Both the position numbers and the translations under genes were made by a program. The notes beneath the pieces are model-generated. The model did not search any database. It saw nothing but the letters and a program-made list of their open reading frames with translations, and was not told the DNA's origin. Of a DNA stretch of 64,000 nucleotides, positions 45,901 through 56,002 are shown in pieces (position 1 is the stretch's first letter; the number at the start of each line of letters is the position of its first letter). The DNA is from Euglena gracilis. Taxonomy: Eukaryota; Euglenida; Euglenophyceae; Euglenales. The stretch spans positions 26,467,069-26,531,068 of the forward strand of contig CP154955.1 in NCBI GenBank assembly GCA_039621445.1. The letters are read 5' to 3'.

Positions 45901-47160
45901 CCCGCTCATCCATCCACGGCACGGGTACAGGTCGGAACCTTGAGCCCAGGGACCAGGGCGTGGCTCAAGGACCCCCCCGGGGGGGTCCAGCTCAGAGGCT
46001 GGAAAATCATTTTGGCTGGCTGGGAAAAGGCTGCTGGTGGACCCGAGTCAACAATGACCCCATGTCCATGGACCATGCCATTGTCCCAGGGCTGGAACTG
46101 GGCCCGACCCGGGGTCAAAACCAGGTACCAAAAAAAAATCGAAACTGCAAGAAAGTCCAAAAAAACCGCCAATTATGCAAAAAATTGTTTTCCACCCCAA
46201 TTTTTCCCCGACCAGCCTAATTCCGACTCATTTTGCCCATTTCTGGGCCCATTTCTGGCCATGGCCGAAAAATCCATTGCTCTCCAGCCGCCCCCTGGGC
46301 GGCTGCAAAACCCAGAAATCGGGGGGGGGGAGGGGGTCCGAGGCTGGAAAAAGGCTGCTGGCTGGCTGGATCCCCTTCATCCACAGGGATGGGATTGAAC
46401 TTTCTTAAGCAACCCCGCCTGGGATCATGCCACCATGCTGGCCGAGCCAGGCATTGGGGGGGATTACCTTTCTGCCATCAAAACCAGACCTGCACTCGAG
46501 GAGGAGATGCGGCGCAGCGATGGGGGGGTGGCCTTGAGGGTTGGGGGTTGCCGGGGCCACACCTGGGCACGGGCGTCCTTGGGTGCCGCCTGGTCGCTCG
46601 GCACCGCCGTTGAAGGGGCCAGGGAATTTCTTAAGGCCCCCCCGGGGGGGGGGGTCCAGCCTCCGGCTGGCAAAAAGGCTGCTGGCTGGATTTGAGCTGC
46701 TGGCTGGACCCCCCCCCCCGGGGGGGGGGGGGGGGGGGGGGGGGGTGTCCGGGGCTGGAGCGGGCTGGGCTGGGCTGGGTCGAGGAAAAACAAAATTTTC
46801 TAACACATTTTGACCATTTTCGACATTTTGATGGGTGGAGCTAGATCAAGGCTGGGGGGCTGTGATGGAGGGGCTGTGATGAGGGGGAAAAATGCAGGGA
46901 TAAGTGAGCTGGACAGCCCAGTTGGCTGGCCGGCCTGCGGCCGGCTGGGCCGGCCTTCGGCCGGCTGGCCCGGCCTCCGGCCGGGCTGGACCCGACTTTA
47001 TTTCACTCGACCCCGGGGGGGGGGGGGGGGCCCAGCCCGAATTTGGGCTGGTGGGTGGGTTTGAGCTGCTGGCCCCCTGGCTGGACCCCCCCCCCCTGGG
47101 TAATGGTGGGGGTATGTTGCCCTCCGGCTTAAGAAATTCCCTGGAAGGGGCTGAGGGGCA
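45900..47160. repeat. R2-family repeats (CCGGCTGG/GGTCCAGCC type)
   Basis: 46743-46930 matches R2a at 32157-32345, and 46965-47140 matches R2b at 35836-36000, here contiguous. Flanking stretches (45968-46045, 46320-46370, 46620-46740) repeat GGCTGGCTGGA, AAAGGCTGCTGG and CCCCCCGGGGGGGTCCAG, including a C run directly followed by a run of about 30 G at 46711-46745. Frames here are artefacts. Confidence 0.7.
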
Positions 47161-47334
47161 GCCAGGGCCGGCGGACTCCCTCATCCACCGTCCAGAGACT
47201 GGATGGGGGGCGGAACAGACTGGGTGGAGGTTCCCTTCCCGGGCTTCTCAGCTTACCGGAGGGAAACTCAGGGAAGGGGTGGGCAGTCTGGATCCTTGGT
47301 CAAAAGAGGGCTGGATAACCTCTGAACTCGAACC

Positions 47335-47412
47335 CAACCCAACCCAACCAAACCCAACCCAAACCCAACCCAACCCAAACCCAACCCAACCCAACCCAAC
47401 CCAACCCAACCA
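47335..47412. repeat. (AACCC)n repeat
   Basis: About 15 units of AACCC occur with AAACCC variants. This is telomere-like in composition but short and internal. Confidence 0.95.
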
Positions 47413-49932
47413 AAGAGCCTTCTGTCCCCTCCCATTAAGCAGGCACAAAAAAAAACCCAGAGAGAAAATTAAAAAAAAAATTAATGCGCTTGCCGCGTGA
47501 AATTTGTTTGGTGTGTGTGTGTGTGTGCGCGCGCGCGCGTGCACGGGCGCGTGTCCGTGTGTGTGGCGGCCCACACCAACCCCATCAACTGGCCCTGACT
47601 GTGCTAAGCGGCAACGCCTCATCGCCTGCATTCCGTGGGGGTGATGCATCCCTCTGCGATTCTGTGATCGCCGGTACTCCGGAGGTGAAGCGGAAGGCGA
47701 TGCGGAGGCTCGGCCCCCGTGCGGCCCGGCCTCCACTTTGGGGCTGGCCCCTCGCAGCCAGGCCGGTGCCCCACCCTCCTACGGGGTGTGCGGTATGTGC
47801 CAGTCTGGTTGGCTGGCAGCTGGGGGGTCCGGCCTTCTTGGGAGGTGCATGCGCGTGACCAGAAAGGTGGTCAGGGGCTATCGACCTGAAGTGGGAGCCA
47901 TTCGACAGCGTGCCATGATATACGCCTAGGACGATTAAAGCAGCGCTGCTTGGATCGTTCATCGTTGATCCCAGCTGTGGGGATCCCAGCTCTAACGAGT
48001 GGGGGTGAAGGGCCCGCGGTGCGTGGCCCCCCAGAGGTCCGCGAGGCCGCCGGTCTGTTGAGACTCCACAGGTACTTTGGGCAGGCTGCGGTCTGGCGTC
48101 GACATTTAAAACTGATCCGCTGTGGTATCCCCCCACCCACCATCCCACATCGCACATCTCACGGGGGAGGAGGGAGGGGGAAGGCAAGAGGGTTCAACCA
48201 GGAGACTTCACAGGGTGATGGGCGGTGGGCAGGCGCCTATGGTCACTTCCCATTTTGGTGCTCTGGTCGGCCCTGGTCGGCCCTGGTCGGCCCTGGTCGG
48301 CCCTGGTCGGCAAATAGTCGGCCATAGGTATCCTTCACAGAAAAAATGTGAAGGGATGCAATGATTTTCTGAATTGTCTCGCCAAGATCAAAAAGAAGTG
48401 CCCCATAAGGCCTCCATTGGCTCCCCAAAAGCAACCAAAATGACCTAAAATGGCTTGAAATAACCAAAAATTACCCAAAAAACGCCAACAAAATCCACAA
48501 AAGATTGTGAAAAATGTCCCAAAATTACCAAAAGGGCGCAAAATGGCCACAATGCCTTAAAAAATGCTCAGATTGACCCAAATTAGCCCAATGTTTGCCA
48601 AATCAGTGACAAACAGCCCCCAAATGGTCCATAATGGCCAAAATGGGTGTAAAACTGGAGATTTGTGAGAAAATTATCCAAAAAATGGGTTTAATTCTTC
48701 AAAATATACAAAAAAATGCCAGCATCACCCAGCATCGCCCAGCAACACCCTGCATCGCCCAGCATCGCCCAGCATCGGAACCCCACCTCTGGTCACCAAA
48801 AATCCAGCATCACCCAGCATCGCCCAGCATCAAGCACCTTCGGTCACCCACCCCTTTGGGCCCCGCATCGCCCTGCATCGCCCTGCATTGCCCTAGAGGC
48901 ATCCAATGGTGCCCTAGGCAACCTTACAATAAACCCCCAGGCAACCATCAGGCACATCCACACAAAATCCTCATTGCTCACACTTTGCATTGGCCACACT
49001 ACAAAAGAGCATGCAGCAGACAGGGAAGCACAGAGTCAGTCACGGTGGGGGTCCCGCTTCTTGGCCTCCAGCCAACCTTCCTCGACACCCTCGCGACTTT
49101 GTGTATTAAATTCGCGGCTCGTTGGATGCCAATCCTAGCATCCAACAATCAGGGGTGCACAGTATGCGCACCCCTACAAGCATCCTCGGATTCACATGCC
49201 CCACAAGCATCCACAGATGCACATGATCATGCACATGCCTACAACCGCGACCACAGTCGCCCGCTTATCCCACAACTTAAGATTCCCCCCATAACCTCCC
49301 TCTCCCACTGGAGCATCCACTCCAGGGAGTCACTCAGGGAAGGCCAGACGAGCCAAGGAGGAACACAGCACCAATGTGGAGGCTGTATGCAGGTATGCAG
49401 CAGGGGCACGATACCTTCGGCTCAAGGGGAGTCACACACCTCCCGGAGGGGGACGGAGAGGTCCAGCACGGCATCAGAGGCAGCGGCACGGGCCGACATG
49501 AAGGGCAGGCTGGAGTGGTAATTAGGGGAGGGAGGGACGAGACAACAGAGGTGTACCCAGCAGTATGGGCCCAGATATGAACCCCACTTCAGCCATCCAA
49601 AATCCCCGCATCCAAAAAATCCAAAAAAAATCCCCGCATCGCCCTGCATCGCCCTGCATCGCCCAGCATCATCAGAGGTGCTCGTTCCAGAGGGAAAGCT
49701 GCCGAATTCCTTCATCCACTCCCCTTCGGTCGGCCAACCACATGCAAGTCGGCCCTGGTCGGCCCTGGTCGGAACCCCCACCTACGGGGGTCCTGAAAAT
49801 CATAGTCGGCCCTGGTCGGCCCTGGTCGGCCCTGGTCGGCCCTGGTCGGTCGTAGGTGCCTGGCGGTGGGGAACCGAGGGCTGGCCGCTGCCTCCTCCAC
49901 AGCCGGGTTCCTCAATTGGAATTGGCTTTAGG
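47413..49932. other. Repeat-rich DNA before element T4, no supported gene
   Basis: A (GT)n/(GC)n tract lies at about 47511-47545. CGGCCCTGGT tandem repeats stand at 48266-48310, 49751-49772 and 49804-49850. GCATCGCCC(A/T) tandem repeats stand at 48719-48895 and 49636-49672. The 295-codon frame 48634-49521 (+) begins in these repeats and has no recognisable domain, so I do not call it a gene. Confidence 0.5.
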
Positions 49933-49958
49933 CTTAGGCGGCGCAAATTGCCCAAGCC
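49933..49958 (+). repeat. T4 left terminal inverted repeat
   Basis: CTTAGGCGGCGCAAATTGCC starts at 49933; its counterpart starts at 62865 on the minus strand. One mismatch in 23 bases. The next bases are T-rich on both sides. Confidence 0.85.
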
Positions 49959-49999
49959 TTTTTTGCATTTTTTGGTGTTTTTTGACTGTTTTAAAAACA

Positions 50000-51379
50000 G
50001 CGAAAAAGGAACAAAATTTTGAGTTCGAAGGGTTACGTGGCAGCTTTGGATCAAGATTTTGTGAAAGTGGTTTTGTGCGGTATTCCGCGCATGGTACAGT
50101 ACACAATGCAGAGGTACACAAAAAGAGTTGTGTGGAGACCCCTGTTACAGGTAGCAGAAAAGTAGGGTATTGTGACGTGTGTACAACGCGGGTGTATATT
50201 GATGGTACGTCTGTTTTCACACAGTGTGTGAGGTGAGGTGAACAACACGAGTGTGTGCGGATTACCGCACACAACAAACACAACGATGTGTGATACAGGG
50301 GGGTGTTGTGTGTTTGGTGTGATGAGAAGGAAAACCTGTGAAGTGTGGTTTCAGCGGATTACCGCGTAAAGAGAGCGTAGTTGTATTTACGAAGTCCAGG
50401 CGGTAACCCGTGTAACCTGTGAAGGACAGAACGAAGGCATTTGGTGTTGGGCGGGAATCCGCACACCACAGCAGAACGTTTGTGGTGGGTGTGTGGGCCG
50501 GATTACGTGCGAGGGATGTGTTGGCTTAAGGTGTAGATAATAAAAATGGTGGGGAGGCCGGGGTGGACCGGGGGGCAACGTCTGTCTGTCGCACCACACC
50601 CCGACACATCCCGTGTGCCCTAACCGTCACCGGGACGGTGGCCCAGCCGTGGCCGGTGACGGGGGTGTGTCCGCCGGGTGTGGTGGTGGGCCAACAGCTG
50701 GCTGCCCCATCCCCCTGAAAGAGGGGGCGGTCCTCTCCCCGGCGAGCCTGCCTGTGTAACTCCCCGGCCTGAAGGGAACGAAGCGGCACGTGGACGGTGG
50801 GAACGCCGGTGTTTCCGCGACTGCGGTGATGACTGGTCGCGAAACGCGACGCAGTGTGGTTGTTCAGTAGAGGTGTGTGTGGGTTTCCAAACAGATGCAC
50901 GGCGGCCTGTGAGGTGTGGAAAAGCCAACGAGATGTCTTGTGCGGGAATCCGTGCAACACATTCCGAGTGTGCCAAAAAGGAATAGTGAGGAGCCCGGGT
51001 GGTCCTTTGACCTCTCCGCACCGCCGGGGCAGGTTGCCCAGACCTCCCCAACGGGGGTGCGGTTGCGGCGTTTGCGGACCAACGCAGCCGGGGCGACGAC
51101 GCCCGTCCCGGACTCCCCCGACCGACTGGTTAGGAAAATGGAACCTGGGTGTTTGTGTTTCAGGTTTTGGACGTTTGGTGGTACACCACTGCGTAGGGGA
51201 CCGGTTTTCCTCGCGATCGGAATGCGTAGGGCACCGGTCGGTTGTGCGCGTTGAGGTCTGGTGAGGGTGACAGAGTCTGTGTGGTGTGGTCACACACCAA
51301 CGGCGACGATGTGTGCGGGTTTCCGCGTACAAGAACGGACCGGCGCATTAGGCGTGAGGCCCATGGTGCACTGCACAAG
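50000..51379. other. T4 left region, no confident gene
   Basis: The minus frame 51332-50526 is long but follows GC skew and has no domain. The + strand has short possible exons. Seven or more palindrome copies are spaced through it. Confidence 0.4.
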
Positions 51380-52298
51380 ATGTCCGCCCCGCCTCCCTCC
51401 TACGATTCTGGATCTGGATCGCGAGGCCTTCATTTGGTGTAACCGCCGGCTTGACCACCAACAGTGGTTTCGCGAATGTTATACAGTCCAGGTGTGATCT
51501 CTGGAGAGAGATGTTGGGCAAGTGGCTGTAACGGCCTCTTGTGGCCGAGCTCCCTGGGACCGCCCACCCCAGTGGGCAACGCCACTGGTTCCCCGGCCGG
51601 TGCGGTCACTTGCCTACTTTTTTTCTTACGGACGAGTGCGTGTACGGGTATCCGCTCGGGCTGCGTGTATGTATACACGGCGTGTGTCCCTTTTGTAGGG
51701 TCTCTTTTCTTCTCTTCTGTGGTTGGTGCGGAGGAGGCAGGCTGAACGAAGCGGAAGCTGACAGCAGTTCCGTGTACCCCCGGGGGGGGGGTTGGTCTAG
51801 GCCACTGAGGGGACTCAGTGCACACGCCCAACTGGGCCGCACGATTGCGTGCTGTAGACCTCCCCCGGACACGACTACCTGGGACCCTTTCGCGACTGAG
51901 GGTGGTTGGTGGTACACGACTGGTTTACGGTTCCTGTGTCGTTCGCGAGACACATCCGTAGGGTGGACTGCTGCTCCCTTGACATCACCCAAAACAGGCC
52001 ACCTTCTACGACGTGGAGGTGCGGTTTGTGCGGGAAACCGCACAAACCGCAACTTCAGCCCCCAGATCACGGTGTTTTTCCAGGGGTTACGTCGCAGCGG
52101 CACATCCCGTTCGCGAGGGGGTACGAATCGCGAGAATTTCAACATCCGCTTGTACCACTAAACACTGTGGATCGCGACGAAGTCCCAGGTCCTTCGGTTT
52201 TGGAGGGCCGTCTTACCTGGAATCGCGCTCTTAATTGCGCCGTACGGACCGATCCAGGTACTGTTGCCCCCGCCGGCTTCAAATTCGAGAAACCCTGA
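51380..52298 (+). CDS. Possible small spliced gene of T4, function unknown
   Basis: A stretch ending at 51491 (CAG before GTGTGA) encodes DLDREAFIWCNRRLDHQQW, which has protein-like composition and a good splice donor. A later stretch, about 52086 (after a CAG) to the TGA at 52296-52298, encodes HPLVPLNTVDRDEVPGPSVL, then LTWNRALNCAVRTDPGT and a FKFEKP end. They may be the first and last exons of one short protein. The region between them (51492-52080) is unclear. No domain is recognised. Confidence 0.3.
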
Positions 52299-52770
52299 AC
52301 AGCAGCCCTCCATGGCTTTACACGGGAACCCGCACAACAGCGCAGAATCAAACGCAAACGGTTTTGTGGTGAGTTACCAGCAAAGGAAAGACAAATTCAT
52401 TGCGACGTTCCCACCAGTTGTGCGGAAACCCGCGTAGAAGCGGTCTACAATGGCTGCGGTGTGTGGTACAACGCAGTGTGCTGCGATGACAGATTTGAAT
52501 CAACACACAGTGCAGTGTTGTGCGGATTCCCGTGTAAAGGACTGAGCCCTTGTCGACACGACGATATGACATTGCTCCACTGCCCACACGTGGGTGAAAC
52601 TCCGTCGAAACTGCACATACGTGGGTGGTCTTTGTCCATTCACTGAAAACAGTGTTCAGCATGTACAGTAGATGTGTGTATATTGTGTCCCTGAGTCACT
52701 CACGCACCCTCTGCTGTGCGGTAATCCGCACAACTCTCATCTCCGTTGTCTCAGACTGTGCCAAAAAAAA

Positions 52771-55700
52771 ATGGCCGCCTCATCTGAGACCCTGGTGTTG
52801 CAGCTGGACCAGCTGCGGGGGTACCTTGCCGGCGCCCCCCCGGCGGATGGTTGGGCGATCCTGGAGGACGCCCTCCGAAGAGGCCACCTGGGAGCCCTGA
52901 ACCTGGTGGAGACGGGCCTGGCCGTCAGGGCCAACCGCCGGTCCCGTCGCAGCCTGCGGGAGGTACGGCGGGAGTACACCCGGCCCCCGTCCGAGCGGCC
53001 GATGTGGATGGCCCGCTTCACCGACGGGCTGCTGGCGCTGTGGAGGACGCTGCGACGGCTGGCCGTGCCCTTCGGCGAGCTGGTCACGCCGGCGGCCGCC
53101 CTGGCCCCCGCCCCGGCGCAGCAGACGCTGCAGGACCTGCCCCGCGCTACCCGTCGACTGCTGCGGCCCGCCGGTCTGGTGGGCCCCACGGAGGAGCTGG
53201 TGCGGGAGCGGGCGCGAAGGGCCCGGGACGCGGTGCTGCGGGCGTTGGACGGCCACCAGTGCGTGCTGTGGCTGGACAACTTCTGCTGGCTGCGGTGGGG
53301 CACGGACCCCACCCAGCCCAGCTACAGTCGCAACGTCACCGCCCTGGGTTCAGGGTGCCTACTCTGTCTTCTGCTGTTGGCGAAGTGGGCCTGACGATGA
53401 CCATCTGTGCATGACGTGCGCGGTTTTCCGCCTGGGAATGTTCTGTCTTATAAAATGCACTGAATGAATGAACTGTTCAAGAACACCACGAGTTGGGGTG
53501 ACACAGTTGCTGACAAGGGGCAGGTGAACGGTGACACTGGTGAAAACAAAGCTGAACATCCCCCATGGTGTGTACAGTGTTCAGTACAAAGGTGGTTGTC
53601 AGACGCGTTTGTGCGGGTTTCCGTGTAATCACTGTTGGTTTGTACGGAAACCCGCACACTTCAGGGTTGTGTATGCGTACATGTACGTACCTGGTTGGCT
53701 CAGTGAGCAGGCCCTCTGTGTGGTGACTGCTGCAGATCGACCCCCTGCGAACTCGTCAGGGCACTTTGACGCGGTCCGTGACGTTCCCCGTGTCCACGGG
53801 TCACCCGGAGTTCGGGACGGTGGTGCAGCACCTCCGCTGGGCGGCCGACCTGTGCCTGCAGTCGGCGAAGAAGCTGCACCAGGCGGTGCGCGGCCTCCAC
53901 CGGGCGGCGCTCTCGGTGGACAACGTCCGCGTCCCGCTGGACATGCAGCGGGACGCGATGCGGTCGCTGCGGTGGAGGCCCTTCTCCCTGACCGAGCAGA
54001 CGGTCAGCTCGAACCGGGACCTCCTCCAGCTCCTGGAGACCGTGCTGCAGCTGCAGGCGCGGTCGGGCCGTCAGCTGCCCCTCCTGGTGGATGAGAACAT
54101 CCACTACCGCATCCTCCGCCTGCTGTACTCGGCCCCGGCGCTGCGCTTCCGGATGGGGGAGCACCTCGCCAACGTCCCCCTGCTGTACGGCATCTGGCAT
54201 GCCTACAAGCACACGGTGACGGTGGTGTACCGGGCGTTCTTCCCGGTGCTGGCCCACCTGGAGGTGCCGGTTGGCGCCGGGGGCAGCCGGCAGCTCACGA
54301 CGTCCCTGCGGTCGCACCAGAAGGTGCTGTACATGGAGAAGCTGTTCGCCAGCCTCCTGTTGACCCGGGCCGACGTGCTGCCCCAGCCAGGGTGACCACT
54401 GCCCGAGCTGGCTGCTTTCAGGCTGCACCTGGTACATCGGACCAATGTTTGTGCGGTTATCCGCACAGTCATGTCGTGGGTCAGTTGGTGTCACATTTCT
54501 CCCATCTGTCCGTCACAGTCTGTCCGCTTTGTGCGGAAACCCGCGTAAAGGACCCTGGTGATAGGTCACGCAGGCCAACTTTGGGTGAAGACACTTCCAA
54601 AGCCCATCTGTCACTCTGACGTCACCTGGAGAATCGTCTCCGGGAGGAGAGCCAGCGCGTGCACGTCTCCGCCCCCACTGCGGCCGACGCGTACGGCCCG
54701 CAGCTGCTCCTGGGGCTGCACCGCCTCCTCACCTTCTTCCTGCCGGCCCTCCTCCACCTCGGCTTTAAGGTGCGGCAGTGCACCTGGCGCGGCCGCCCCG
54801 ACGACGAGGTGAAGGGGGAGACGGCGCGGCAGGTGCTGGAGCGCTGCCTGGTCCTGCAGGCCCACCTCGAGCGGGCCATGAGTCCGCATGGCCTCCCCTC
54901 GGAGTACATGCGGACCATCTCCCTGGCCCTGCTGACCTGGCAGCCGTGGATGTCCCGCCTTCCCGGGTGCGTCTTCGTGGAGGAGGCCGGCGAGGCGATG
55001 CTGTCGCGCCTGTCGGGTGCCTGCCGTCGGTCGCCGTACGTCACGGACTTCCGGGGCACCCTGCAGCTGTTCCTCGGCCTGCCGCCGCCGTCGGGGGCGC
55101 CGCACGCCAGCCGGGGTTCCCTGCGGCTGGGACTGGTCGCCGAGATGACCCGCCGGGTGCGCCAGCTGGCGGACCACCCCGAGGGCCGCCCCTTCCCCCG
55201 CCGGGTGGACGCCACGCGGATCGCCTGGGTGGACGCCTCTGAGGTGGAGTTCCCCCGGTGGGGGTCCCCGCCCATCCTGCCGGAGATCGTGGACGTCCGG
55301 GCGCTGGAGGCCCTGATGCGGACCTCCCTCCTGACGTTGGTGAGCGGCCGGGCCCTGACCCCCGACATCCTGGTCTGGATGCGGGAGAACGTCGGGCCGG
55401 TGGACCCCCAGGAGTTCGCCCGTCGCCAGCGGGCGATGGACAACTTCCTCCACCAGCGGCAGCGGCGGCGCCGCAGCCCTACGCCTCCGGGGGACGTCGA
55501 ACCGGCGACCAGCGGGCAGGCGGAAACCCGCGCAGAGGCGGCGGCCCGTGCGGAAACCCGCGCAGCAGCAGAACCTGCACCGCCGGGGATGAGGCCTGCT
55601 GAGGAGTCCCCGGTGGAGGGCCGGGTGCGGTTCACCCCGGAGGAGCCCAGTTCCTCCGCGGCCGAGGCGGCGGTGGTGCAGCCGCCTGCGGTGCAACCGG

Positions 55701-56002
55701 GATGGCCGGCGCTGGAGCTGCCTGAGGCGGAGAGCCTGTACGAGCCGCCCAGTACAGCGGAGTCGCTGTACGAGCCCCCGGGCACGCTGTCCGAGGGGTA
55801 CGTCTCCCCGGCGGCCTCAGACGGCCTCGGCAGTCTGGGGGAGCTGCTGAGCAGCCGCCCGACGTCATCGGGGTCCTCCTCCTCGGATGAGGACCTCAGT
55901 CTCTCCCCAGCGGCGGTGTGTTCCTACCGGACCCCGGTCTTTCTACGTGGTCCTGAACCTTTCTGTATATCAGGGAGTCAGATGGAGGCCTTCAGAGCGA
56001 GG
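52771..56002 (+). CDS. T4 gene, N-terminal exons 1-3 (helical, unknown fold)
   Basis: Exon 1 starts MAASSETLVLQLDQLRGYL and is helical; near its end is the well-formed segment LWLDNFCWLRW followed by SYSRNVTAL. Exon 2 (from 53736) encodes HPEFGTVVQHLRWAADLC, long helices and LLVDENIHYRILRLLYS. Exon 3 (54632-56002) adds about 250 helical residues and then a low-complexity acidic/Ser-rich tail (about 55440-55940) with the palindromes at 55522 and 55554 translated as AETRA repeats. The exon 1 donor is uncertain: a canonical GT in the right phase would cut before VTAL. The pattern W-LDN near NVTA recalls acidic motifs of nuclease folds, but I cannot assign it. Confidence 0.6.

Noticed and set aside
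47335-47412. True telomere
   Set aside because: The AACCC tract is only about 80 bp, irregular and internal.
54611-55785. 361- and 387-codon minus-strand ORFs
   Set aside because: They are shadows of the GC-rich + strand exon 54632-56002; codon bias and splice phases support the + strand.
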